Shown here: positions 1 through 7,957 of the stretch, piece by piece | How the letters are laid out: each line of letters opens with the position of its first letter | How positions within the stretch are numbered: position 1 is the first letter of the stretch | Source of the DNA: Bacteroidales bacterium | Lineage (GTDB): Bacteria > Bacteroidota > Bacteroidia > Bacteroidales > UBA932 | Assembly (NCBI GenBank): GCA_017395045.1 | Contig: JAFPWG010000029.1 | Span: 62,001-126,000, forward strand | Direction: 5' to 3' | Length of the DNA: 64,000 nucleotides | The notes under the pieces: model-generated | Databases searched by the model: none | Seen by the model: the letters and a program-made list of their open reading frames with translations, nothing else | What the model was told of the DNA's origin: nothing | Program-made: the position numbers and the translations under genes

Positions 1-54
1 CAGTACCAGGGCCACCATTCCCAAAATGAACCTTATGACGTTTCGCTTGAACAT
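1..54 (-). CDS. 5' end of an exported protein (partial)
   Basis: Only the first 18 codons are inside the window, starting at an ATG whose complement is at 52-54. The visible peptide has a basic start (MFKRN) followed by a hydrophobic stretch, which is what a signal peptide looks like. It begins 4 bases after the stop of the MFS transporter gene, so it is probably the next cistron of the sialic-acid operon. In related Bacteroidetes nan clusters this position often holds a sialidase or sialate O-acetylesterase, but nothing in 18 codons identifies it. Confidence 0.6.
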   Translation of the reverse strand, partial: MFKRNVIRFILGMVALVL

Positions 55-58
55 AATC

Positions 59-1294
59 CTATTGCATGTCATCCGTAGTAGGCCGCAGGACCGTAAGCTG
101 CACCAGGAGTGCCAGGGCCGTGACGACGCCCAGCACAGCAAAGGCCGCGCCCAGGTGGCCGCCGTCCTGCATCCGGCCCAGGACCTGGGTGCACACGGCA
201 CCCATCGCCACACCCACGGTGTTCATGAACCCATAGGCGGTTGCCCGGAGACGGGAAGGGACGAACTGGCACAGGATGGGCATGTTGTTCGTATCGAACA
301 TGCCGTAACCCACGCCGAAGATGACGCCGGCGGCGACGGCCGCAGCGAGACCGTGCCCGAGGCCCACCAGGACGAGGGCCGGCACCATCATCGCGAGGCC
401 GATGGCGCTGGTATAGATGCGCCCCTTGAGGTTCTTCTTCACCCAGCGGTCGGACAGGGGACCGCCGATGAGCACGCCGATCAGCGAGGCCGCCGCGATG
501 GTGATCGTAGCGATGGGACCGGCCTTCTCCATCGGGATGTCCAGGCTGCCCTGGAACAGGGTCGGAAGCCAGTTCTTCGTGGCCCAGCCCGGCATGGACG
601 AAGAGGCGAAGAAGAACAGGATGGCCCAGAAGGCAATGTTGGAGAAGATGAGGGCGAAGGACTTCCAGATAGAATCCTTGGCGACGGGCGCATCGGCCTT
701 CACGGGCGCGGCGGCGGGACGGGCCTCCCGCAGGCAGAAGATGAGGATGACGGCATATGCGATGCCGATGATACCGAACCAGTGGAAGGTCTGCTGCCAG
801 GTCAGGGCCGATGCCAGGTTGGCGCCGAAGCCGCCGAGGGCCTGCCCCAGGTACAGGCCGGTCATGTGGATGCCGACAGCCAGGGAACGCGATTTCCCGG
901 TATGATAATCGGCGATGAGCGACAGGCTGGAGGGGATGTACAGGGCCTCGCTCACGCCCATCAGGCCGCGGAGCCACTTGAGCTGGGAGAACGTCGTGCA
1001 GTAGCCCATCAGGAGCGTCACCGCCGACCAGACGGCCAGCGAGCCGACGATCAGCCACTTCCGGCTGAGCCGGTCGGCTACGGTGCCGGCGAACGGGCTC
1101 ACGATGGCATAGATCCACAGGAAGATGCCCATCAGCACGCCGAACGCCTCGGCGCTATGCAGTTCCGCAATGTCCAGGGCGATGTACTCCCGCATGGTCG
1201 AGAGCATCTGCCGGTCCATATAGTTCAGCAGGGCGACCACCCAGAGGAGGGCCACCACGATCCACGGATAGATCTTTTCGAATCTCTTAGTCAT
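59..1294 (-). CDS. nanT: MFS transporter, probable sialic acid permease (NanT-like)
   Basis: This is a 411-residue polytopic protein with about 12 hydrophobic segments, the usual size of a major facilitator. The loop after the second helix carries the MFS signature (GTVADRLSRKW, about residues 70-80) and a related motif recurs mid-protein (GGPLSDRWVKK). It would carry free sugar from periplasm to cytoplasm. The sialate assignment rests on context: it lies 3 bases after the GH20 gene in an operon that also encodes sialate lyase, epimerase and mutarotase. Bacteroidetes nan clusters normally contain an inner-membrane MFS permease here. Transport of another released sugar such as GlcNAc cannot be excluded from sequence. 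Confidence 0.8.
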   Translation of the reverse strand: MTKRFEKIYPWIVVALLWVVALLNYMDRQMLSTMREYIALDIAELHSAEAFGVLMGIFLWIYAIVSPFAGTVADRLSRKWLIVGSLAVWSAVTLLMGYCTTFSQLKWLRGLMGVSEALYIPSSLSLIADYHTGKSRSLAVGIHMTGLYLGQALGGFGANLASALTWQQTFHWFGIIGIAYAVILIFCLREARPAAAPVKADAPVAKDSIWKSFALIFSNIAFWAILFFFASSSMPGWATKNWLPTLFQGSLDIPMEKAGPIATITIAAASLIGVLIGGPLSDRWVKKNLKGRIYTSAIGLAMMVPALVLVGLGHGLAAAVAAGVIFGVGYGMFDTNNMPILCQFVPSRLRATAYGFMNTVGVAMGAVCTQVLGRMQDGGHLGAAFAVLGVVTALALLVQLTVLRPTTDDMQ

Positions 1295-1297
1295 ATC

Positions 1298-3130
1298 TTA
1301 GAAATCGGTTGAATACTTCACATCGGCGGCGGCGCGGCCGTCGGGGGTGGTAAGGGCGCAGGTGAACATCCATTTCACCAGGCGCGTTTCGGGGGTCGTG
1401 AAAGCCCCCACGGGCAGTTTGACCAGGATCTCGTTCCAACCCTTGTCCAGCGTGACCGGCATGGGTGGACGGCCGGTACAGTTGGTACTGCCGGTCCACT
1501 TCGGGGGATGGACCTCCTCCCCGTTCAGCCAGAGGCGGCTGTGACGGAAGTCCCACGCGTCCTCGGGCGGGACCGGATCATGTTCGGAACGGCTGTAATT
1601 CTGTGTTTCGAAGAGAAGGCCGACGGCCTGCCGGCGCGGCGACCAGACCTTCGTCCGCGCATAGACGGTGTGGTCCGGCTGCGGATCCTCATAGTATCCC
1701 GACACCATGGCTGGGCCCCAGACATGCCGGAAATAGATGCCGGAACCCGTAACGACGCGGTCCGTCACCCATCGGCCCTCCTCCGGCGGGAAAGCCTTTT
1801 CCAGGTCGCCGCCATTCGCGTAAGCTTCAGAGACGGCCCAACGGGCCTGCCCCTGCGCGACATAGGACATGGGCGCATCCTTCAGGACGGTTTCCCGATA
1901 GGAGAGCATCCGGTTTTCGAAGTCCAGGAAGTCGTCCCGGGCGGGCCCATCCTCGGGAAGGACGGTGCCGAACCCGTTGAAATACTGGTAGCCGCCACCC
2001 CGCCAGGCCCGGTCCGCCAGGGCGAGGACGGATACATACAAGTTATTCTCCCTGAGGATGTTCTCTTCTTCCGGGAGATAGCGGTCGTTCCAAAGGGCAA
2101 TGATGGACCCGGCGATGTCGGCGGATCCTTCCGGCTGCCCGTAGATGGTGCTGGTCTGGAGGGCGACAACGTCTCCAAACAGGTCGAAGTGGTTCACATA
2201 GTGCAAGCGGCAGTCCACCGCCGGAATCCCCTCCTGCGCCCGGCCGCGGTAGCTCCAGAGCTGGGTCGCATCGATCTCCCCGGGCTTGTACTTCCAGCCC
2301 GGATTCCAGGAGACGGCTTTCTTGCCGAGCGCACGGACGGCGGCGACCATTTCCGGTACGAAGTCCGGGTCGGTGAAGGCGACTTCATCCGTGCCGATAT
2401 GGAAGTACGGGCCGCCGAACACCTCGCAGGCCTCGGCGATGAGTTCCTTCAGGACAGCCTTCCCTTCCGGGGTCTGCATGCCGAAGCCCATCGCCCTCTC
2501 GAAGGCGCGGCTGTGGCCCGGCATGTCGAACTCCGGGACCAGGATCACGCCCCGCTCCCGGCAGTAGGCGTCCAGTTCCCGCATCTCGTCCTGCGTATAG
2601 TACAGGCCGGGCTGCCGGAGCATGCTCTCCGGCGCATTGAGCTGCGGATACTTCCGGCTTTCCAGCCGCCAGGCCTCGTTCTCGGTCAGATGCAGGTGGA
2701 AGACATTGACCTTGAACTGTGAAAAGACATCCACCTCGCGGCGGAGTTCCTCCAGGCTCACGTAAGTTCGCCCCACGTCCATCATCCACCCGCGAACCCG
2801 GAAACTGGGCCAGTCCGCGATGCGGCAGCATGGGATCCGGCCCTTCCGCACGAGTTGCTTCAGCGTCTGCCGGGCGTTCCAAAGGCCCTGTTCCGTCGCG
2901 GCTTCGATGCGGATGCCCGTCTTGCCGACGGTCAGGCGATAGGCTTCCTTTTCATTCAGAAGCGCTTCCGGAACGGCGTCCACCAGGGTTTCTGTCACGG
3001 GCGCATCGGCCCGGACGGTCCCGCCGGTATACTCCACTTGTTTCGGAAGCGGCAACAAGACTGGTTCCTGCACCGCGGTACAGGACAGCAGCGCCCAGAA
3101 AAGGAGCGCTATGACGGCGCCCCTTTGCAT
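1298..3130 (-). CDS. GH20 beta-N-acetylhexosaminidase lipoprotein
   Basis: The 610-residue product starts with a lipoprotein signal (ALLSC, lipid-accepting Cys17). A GH20b-like N-domain (about 25-105) is followed by the GH20 catalytic barrel. The catalytic pair is visible in HIGTDEV at about 244-250 (Asp248, which orients the substrate acetamido group, and Glu249, the acid/base). Other barrel motifs are WMMDVGR near 115 and EFDMPGH near 200. The C-terminal 150 residues form an extra beta-rich module. The enzyme should remove terminal beta-GlcNAc or GalNAc from glycans at the cell surface or in the periplasm, acting beside sialidase on sialylated glycans. Its ATG overlaps the stop of the mutarotase gene by one base (TAATG), so translation is probably coupled. 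Confidence 0.93.
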   Translation of the reverse strand: MQRGAVIALLFWALLSCTAVQEPVLLPLPKQVEYTGGTVRADAPVTETLVDAVPEALLNEKEAYRLTVGKTGIRIEAATEQGLWNARQTLKQLVRKGRIPCCRIADWPSFRVRGWMMDVGRTYVSLEELRREVDVFSQFKVNVFHLHLTENEAWRLESRKYPQLNAPESMLRQPGLYYTQDEMRELDAYCRERGVILVPEFDMPGHSRAFERAMGFGMQTPEGKAVLKELIAEACEVFGGPYFHIGTDEVAFTDPDFVPEMVAAVRALGKKAVSWNPGWKYKPGEIDATQLWSYRGRAQEGIPAVDCRLHYVNHFDLFGDVVALQTSTIYGQPEGSADIAGSIIALWNDRYLPEEENILRENNLYVSVLALADRAWRGGGYQYFNGFGTVLPEDGPARDDFLDFENRMLSYRETVLKDAPMSYVAQGQARWAVSEAYANGGDLEKAFPPEEGRWVTDRVVTGSGIYFRHVWGPAMVSGYYEDPQPDHTVYARTKVWSPRRQAVGLLFETQNYSRSEHDPVPPEDAWDFRHSRLWLNGEEVHPPKWTGSTNCTGRPPMPVTLDKGWNEILVKLPVGAFTTPETRLVKWMFTCALTTPDGRAAADVKYSTDF

Positions 3131-4170
3131 TACCAGGACAAGGAGAATATCTTCGGACTGCGGACGCCGGGCTTGAGCTCGCCGCCGGCCACGTACAGGG
3201 AACGGGGGCCGTGGACGGCGATGCCGGGACCGGCGAGGGCGCAGGACGGATCGGTAGCCAGGAGAGACCAGGTCTCGGTCAGGGGATCGAACGCGAACAC
3301 TTCCTGACGGAACTGATACTCAGCCGGTTCCTTGGACAGGTACGGGATACGGTCTTCCGGGGTGTTGTGCAGGGCGCGCGCGAAAATGGCGCGGTTCACA
3401 CCGCCCACGACGGCGAGCCGTCCGTCACGCATCGTCGTACCCGTGGAACCGACGAAGGTGCCTCCGTCCGGAATCCCCGGAGCCTCCTGCCAGGAGCCCG
3501 CCTTCAGGCAAAGTCCCTTGTCGGACACCGCCAGCGTCTCGGGATTGAAGCCGCCCCAGACGAAGAGTTTCCCGTCCGAAGCGAAAACGACGGGCTGGAC
3601 CAGGGGCTCGGGCAGATCGGCAATCTTTTCCCATCGATAATCTCCGATGGTACAGGCATATACGCCGGTCGTGCCGACGCCACCCACCAGGAAGAGCGAG
3701 TTTCGGTCACGGGTCCAGCCGCACTGCTCCATGGGTACGGGCAGCTGCGGCAGGGCGCGGAGGACGGCCTTTCCGTAATGCAGGCGTAGCTCATACACCT
3801 TGTCGGTCGTCTGCCCGCACACGTTGCCTCCGGCGAGGATCAGCGCATTGTCCACCGGGAAAGTGGCCCCATAGGCCGTGGAATCCGGCAGTACGCCGGC
3901 GTGGATCCACTGGCGGGACGAGGGCGACTTCGCCCAGATATCGGCATAGACGCGCTTGGCGCCGCCTTCCAGCAGGCTCTTGTCCGGGAAGTTCGCGCCT
4001 CCCGCGACCACCAGCGTATCCTGGATAGTCCCGCAGAACGGCGCCGACACCCCCTTCGCGTAGGCCTCGTCGGGGATGGGTTTCAATTCGGTTACTCTCA
4101 TAGTCTCCGTTTTACAGGCGGCGAGGCTCAGCACCGCCGCCAGAATCATGCTAGCCCAGGATTTCGTCAT
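3130..4170 (-). CDS. nanM: Kelch-repeat N-acetylneuraminate mutarotase (cyclically permuted type)
   Basis: The 346-residue lipoprotein (LAAC, Cys19) is built from Kelch-like beta-propeller repeats. Repeated LVVAGGAN, LFLVGGVG, LFVWGGFN and LAVVGGVN strands mark the blades. The order of blades, with a GGANFPD motif near the N terminus, fits the cyclically permuted mutarotase family found in Bacteroidetes sialate clusters. The enzyme would speed conversion of released alpha-Neu5Ac to the beta anomer for uptake. Its start overlaps the end of the epimerase gene by 20 bases. The genes next to it, epimerase and lyase, support the role. Confidence in the family is high. The substrate is inferred from context. 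Confidence 0.88.
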   Translation of the reverse strand: MTKSWASMILAAVLSLAACKTETMRVTELKPIPDEAYAKGVSAPFCGTIQDTLVVAGGANFPDKSLLEGGAKRVYADIWAKSPSSRQWIHAGVLPDSTAYGATFPVDNALILAGGNVCGQTTDKVYELRLHYGKAVLRALPQLPVPMEQCGWTRDRNSLFLVGGVGTTGVYACTIGDYRWEKIADLPEPLVQPVVFASDGKLFVWGGFNPETLAVSDKGLCLKAGSWQEAPGIPDGGTFVGSTGTTMRDGRLAVVGGVNRAIFARALHNTPEDRIPYLSKEPAEYQFRQEVFAFDPLTETWSLLATDPSCALAGPGIAVHGPRSLYVAGGELKPGVRSPKIFSLSW

Positions 4171-5329
4171 ACAGCATCGCGGCCTTGAGCATCATGCGGG
4201 GAATGTGGAAGGGACCCTTGAACAGGTTTCCCTTCGCAGGCTGCGCCACCGTTCCGTCACGGTGGAGGTAGCCGTACCACTCGCCGTACTGCTCGTCCGG
4301 GAACACCTTGTAGGCGTAGTCGAAGGCCTTGCGGTGCATCTCCAGGTATTTCGCATCGCCGGTAGCCTGATAGGCGTACAGGCCGGCCAGGATGGTTTCG
4401 CACTGAGGCCACCAGAACTTCATGTCCTGGGAATAGTCCTGCGGCGGGAAGTTCCTGCAGTCGCGGAAGTTGATCATTCCGCCGAACTCTTCGTCCCAGC
4501 CCCATTCCCAGGCCCAGTCGATGATGGTCGTCCCCATCTTCACGAGGTCCGGATCCCAGCCGCGGCCCTTGGCGATGTCCAGGATGAACCAGCCCGTCTC
4601 CATGCAGTGGCCCGGGTTGATCACCCGGCCCGCGAGGGTGTCGATGAACTCTCCCTTCGGACCCACCATTTCCAGGACCGTCTTGAACTCCGGCTTCATG
4701 AAATAGGTCTTGAGCTCGTGGATGCTCCGGTCGATCTGTGCGTCCAGGCAGGGATCGTCGGACACCTGCTTGAGCACGTTCGCCACGTTGATGAGCATCA
4801 TCGTGATGGAGTGTCCCCGGGCCTCGAAATCGAACTTCGGCGGCAGGAAACCGGGCTCCGCCAGCATCCACTGGATCTTCTTGAACAGGGCGACGGCCTT
4901 CTCGGCATACTCCGGGTCCTCGGCCGCCAGGCTGTATTCCGCCATCGCGATGGCCGCGAAGCATTCTGAAAACACATACCGGCGTTTCTGAACCGGCTTG
5001 CCGTCGGCCGTGACGGCGAAGTACATATGCCCGTCCTTGTCAAAGCAATGGGCTTCAATGAAGTCGATGGCCGAAGCCGCCGCATCCAGGCACTCTTCGC
5101 TCCCCAGCCGGATGGCCGCCAGCGAGGCGATGTAGCCCCACCGCCCCTGGAACCACACGCTCTTGGTGGTGTCCATCAGGGTGCCGTCGCGGTCCAGGCA
5201 GGTGAAGATGCCGCCGTTTTCCTTATCCAGGCCGTTCTCCAGCCAGAAAGGGAGGATGTCGGCGACGATGTCCATGCCGACACGCTGCCGGCAGGATTTC
5301 AGGTAAGCGGTTTGTTCGGAAGTCAGCAT
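4151..5329 (-). CDS. nanE: N-acylglucosamine 2-epimerase (AGE/renin-binding-protein family)
   Basis: This 392-residue protein has no signal peptide and aligns over its length with the AGE (alpha/alpha)6-barrel family. Family landmarks are the SVWFQGRWGY segment near 57-66, the two histidines expected for proton transfer (His241 in NPGHCMETGWF and His375 in GPFHIPR) and His173 in RGHSITM. It would interconvert ManNAc and GlcNAc in the cytoplasm. Bacteroides use this non-phosphorylating epimerase after sialate lyase, so the symbol nanE follows Bacteroides usage and does not mean the E. coli ManNAc-6-phosphate epimerase. It starts one base after the lyase stop codon and overlaps the mutarotase gene downstream. 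Confidence 0.92.
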   Translation of the reverse strand: MLTSEQTAYLKSCRQRVGMDIVADILPFWLENGLDKENGGIFTCLDRDGTLMDTTKSVWFQGRWGYIASLAAIRLGSEECLDAAASAIDFIEAHCFDKDGHMYFAVTADGKPVQKRRYVFSECFAAIAMAEYSLAAEDPEYAEKAVALFKKIQWMLAEPGFLPPKFDFEARGHSITMMLINVANVLKQVSDDPCLDAQIDRSIHELKTYFMKPEFKTVLEMVGPKGEFIDTLAGRVINPGHCMETGWFILDIAKGRGWDPDLVKMGTTIIDWAWEWGWDEEFGGMINFRDCRNFPPQDYSQDMKFWWPQCETILAGLYAYQATGDAKYLEMHRKAFDYAYKVFPDEQYGEWYGYLHRDGTVAQPAKGNLFKGPFHIPRMMLKAAMLYDEILG

Positions 5330-5330
5330 G

Positions 5331-6248
5331 TCAGAACCGGTTGCAGCGTTCGAAGAAATGAATCTCCTCCAGTTCGCGCTTCATCGCGGCTTCCTCCTCG
5401 TCGGTCATGTTGCGCCAGGGAATCCGGTTGGGGCCGAGGTCCAGGCCGATGAGCTTCATGATCCGCTTGCCGCCCACGATGTTGCCGCGGAAGTGGCAGA
5501 TCACGTTGATCACCTCCTGCGAGAAGTTCTGCAGCTCGCGGGCCTTTTCCAGGTCGCCGGCCGCCCAGGCTTCGCCGATGGCGACCTGCTCGCGGCCGTT
5601 GTAGTTCGTCGTGCCGCAGATGCCGCCCTGGGCACCGCCCTGGGCGAGGGACGGAAGATACGTTTCGTCCTGGCCGTGCAGCATGTCGAACTTGCCGTCC
5701 TTGTACAGGCGGCACTGGTTGTACTCGTACAGGCTTTCGAAGGTGTACTTGATGCCCGCGAAGTTCGGGATACGGCCGTCAACCGCCTTCAGGAAGTCCA
5801 GCATGGGCAGGAAAGCCCCGTTGAACGCCGGGATATGGTAGAAGTAGAACGGCAGCTCCGGCGCGGCGGCGGCGATGGTCTCGCAGTACTTCACGAGTTC
5901 TTCCACGCGGCCGATCTTCGGGAACGGCGGCGCCATCGCACCGATGCCCCAGGCACCGATGGCGGCAGCGTGTTTCGCCAGTTCGACCGACTCCCGGAGG
6001 CAGCAGCTGCCCACATGGACGATGACCTTGAAGCCGGCCGGCACGGCGGCCATCCAGGCCTCCGCCAGCTGCTTCCGCTCGTCCGTGGTGAGCATGTATC
6101 CCTCACCGGAAGAGCCGTTGATGAACACGCCTTTCAGGCCGTTCTTCGCCAGCATCGCGGCGTAGGCGGGAATGGGTTCCAGGTTGATGTCCCCGTTCGG
6201 TTTCATCGGGGTGAAGGGGGCGTCGATAAGACCGATGATCTTTTCCAT
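5331..6248 (-). CDS. nanL: N-acetylneuraminate lyase
   Basis: The 305-residue cytoplasmic protein is a class I aldolase of the DapA/NanA superfamily. It has the carboxylate-binding loop GSSGEG (45-50), the catalytic tyrosine in FYFYHIP (Tyr137) and the Schiff-base lysine in GIKYT (Lys167). The length and residue spacing match E. coli NanA (Tyr137, Lys165). It splits Neu5Ac to ManNAc and pyruvate. The GSSGE form and the adjoining AGE epimerase favour sialate lyase over dihydrodipicolinate synthase. It is the first enzyme cistron after a terminator-like hairpin that separates it from susD. No separate promoter is obvious in the 80-base gap. Confidence 0.93.
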   Translation of the reverse strand: MEKIIGLIDAPFTPMKPNGDINLEPIPAYAAMLAKNGLKGVFINGSSGEGYMLTTDERKQLAEAWMAAVPAGFKVIVHVGSCCLRESVELAKHAAAIGAWGIGAMAPPFPKIGRVEELVKYCETIAAAAPELPFYFYHIPAFNGAFLPMLDFLKAVDGRIPNFAGIKYTFESLYEYNQCRLYKDGKFDMLHGQDETYLPSLAQGGAQGGICGTTNYNGREQVAIGEAWAAGDLEKARELQNFSQEVINVICHFRGNIVGGKRIMKLIGLDLGPNRIPWRNMTDEEEAAMKRELEEIHFFERCNRF

Positions 6249-6277
6249 TTCAGTGTTATTGTGTAGGTTGTGAATTA

Positions 6278-6308
6278 AAAAGGGGCGGGATTCGGGCCCG
6301 CCCCCTTT
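6278..6308 (-). terminator. Hairpin and T-run between susD and nanL
   Basis: Arms at 6282-6289 and 6297-6304 are perfectly complementary (8 bp, all G/C). Read on the minus strand, the hairpin is followed by a run of five Ts (complement of 6277-6281). It lies 21 bases downstream of the susD stop and 30 bases before the nanL start. It has the form of an intrinsic terminator inside the operon and could leave susCD transcript more abundant than the enzyme genes. Confidence 0.75.
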
Positions 6309-6329
6309 CCGTTCTCAGGCTATCGGGAA

Positions 6330-7937
6330 TCAATAGCCGGGATTCTGCTGGTTTACATTGTTCTCCGGATCGTACAGCAGCGGGTCGCCGTTCAGTACGT
6401 TCACATCGATCGGCCACAGGAGCTTGTAAGCCTCGGAGGAAGAGAGGACCGCCTTGGCGGAACCGCCCACCTTGTCGGGATAAGCAGCGGCGTTGGAGAA
6501 CGCAAGCGGCTTGCCGGAGGCATCGTGCATGCGGACCAGGTCGAACCAGCGGGAGCCCTCACCGACGAATTCCTTGTCGCGCTCCCTCAGGATGGCGAGC
6601 TCGGTCGTGGCGAAATCAGAAGTCTTGAACTCCACGGCGCTGCTATAGTTGGAACCATAGGCGCGCTTGCGAATCTGGTTGATGTACTGAACCGCACCGG
6701 AAGGATTGCCCAGACCGTTCTCAACTTCCGCCATCATCAGGATCGCGTCGGAAAGACGGAAGATGATCACGTCGGAATCATAGTAACGGTTGGAACCTTC
6801 CGCATGGCCCATGTACTTGAGCATGGCGGAACCGAACGTACGGTTGGCCGGATCGGCGGAAGAGTAGCACTCGTGGAAGGTTGCCGCGCGGCGCTGGTCC
6901 GTCTTGTCAAAGGCTTTCACGAAGGACTCGATGTACTCGTCGCGGTGCATGCCGCCGCCCTTGAGGTCGAGCGGGTCGCCATACAGGTTTCCGTCCTCAT
7001 CATAGAAGGAATTGTTCCAGATGGCGGCCTGATAGACGAACTGCGTGCCGGCATTGGTCGTTTCATCCTTGCTGAAGAAGAGTGCGAAAATCTCCTCGGC
7101 GTTACCCTTGTTGTCTGCGCTGAAGATGGAAGCATAATCGTCAAGCAACTGGAAAGGACCACCCAGGACATTCTTGAGGGCGCCCTGCGCCACGGTCAGG
7201 TCGCTGTTGCCTGTAGCCGTGAACTTGCCGATGCCGTCGTCCGTGGTAACCTTGGCCGCCCACATGTAGATCTGGGCCTTCAGCATCTCAGTAGCATAGT
7301 AGCTCCATTCATGCGGGTTATGGGAACGGTCGCTGCCGTAAGCGGTTTCAGAACGGCCGATCTCGTCCTTGAGGAACTGCATGATATCGGCAGCGCCGGA
7401 GCGGGCCTTGTAGTACTCGTCAAGCTTGTTCGTCTTGAACAGGACCACGTCTTCCTCCAGCGGAACGCCGCCGTAGGTGCGGTAAAGCATGAAATAGTAG
7501 TAGGCGCGGATGCCATATATGGGAGCGAGCCATTTATTCCGGCTTGCGTCGTCAAAGAATTCACAATGGTCACGGACCTGCTCGATGTAGTTGTTCACCT
7601 GAAGGATCCGACTGAAATAACCGGCCCAGTTGGTAACACCGGTATCGTCCTTGTTCAGGGCATTGCGGGCGATGGTCTGGTAGGACGTGGAAACGCCTTC
7701 GATCGACGCATTCTGCTTGAGCGTACCGCCACGGACCTCGCCCAGCACGAACGGATAGGAGTAGGAACCCCGGAGCTGGTTCAGAATGCCGTAGTATTCG
7801 CTTTCGACCTGTGCCTCGTTCCGCCAGTAGTTGCCGGACGCTGCATAATCGATCGGTCCCAGATCCAGTGCGTTACAGCCGCTGAAGGCGATGACGCCCG
7901 AAACGGCGATGGCGATATAGGAAAATATCTTTTTCAT
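6330..7937 (-). CDS. susD: SusD/RagB-family outer-membrane glycan-binding lipoprotein (NanU-like)
   Basis: The 535-residue lipoprotein (AFSGC, Cys21) has the SusD/RagB layout. The N-terminal half consists of TPR-like helices with the family motif EAYYYFML-like segment (here IRAYYYFMLYRTYGGVP, about 145-161). The C-terminal RagB domain holds RLSDAILMMAEVEN near 396-409. It would sit as a lid over the SusC barrel and capture ligand outside the cell. It lies 20 bases downstream of susC. Sialate or sialylated oligosaccharide as ligand is inferred from the operon, by analogy with NanU. Confidence 0.92.
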   Translation of the reverse strand: MKKIFSYIAIAVSGVIAFSGCNALDLGPIDYAASGNYWRNEAQVESEYYGILNQLRGSYSYPFVLGEVRGGTLKQNASIEGVSTSYQTIARNALNKDDTGVTNWAGYFSRILQVNNYIEQVRDHCEFFDDASRNKWLAPIYGIRAYYYFMLYRTYGGVPLEEDVVLFKTNKLDEYYKARSGAADIMQFLKDEIGRSETAYGSDRSHNPHEWSYYATEMLKAQIYMWAAKVTTDDGIGKFTATGNSDLTVAQGALKNVLGGPFQLLDDYASIFSADNKGNAEEIFALFFSKDETTNAGTQFVYQAAIWNNSFYDEDGNLYGDPLDLKGGGMHRDEYIESFVKAFDKTDQRRAATFHECYSSADPANRTFGSAMLKYMGHAEGSNRYYDSDVIIFRLSDAILMMAEVENGLGNPSGAVQYINQIRKRAYGSNYSSAVEFKTSDFATTELAILRERDKEFVGEGSRWFDLVRMHDASGKPLAFSNAAAYPDKVGGSAKAVLSSSEAYKLLWPIDVNVLNGDPLLYDPENNVNQQNPGY

Positions 7938-7957
7938 GATCTGTCGCTGGATTAAGA

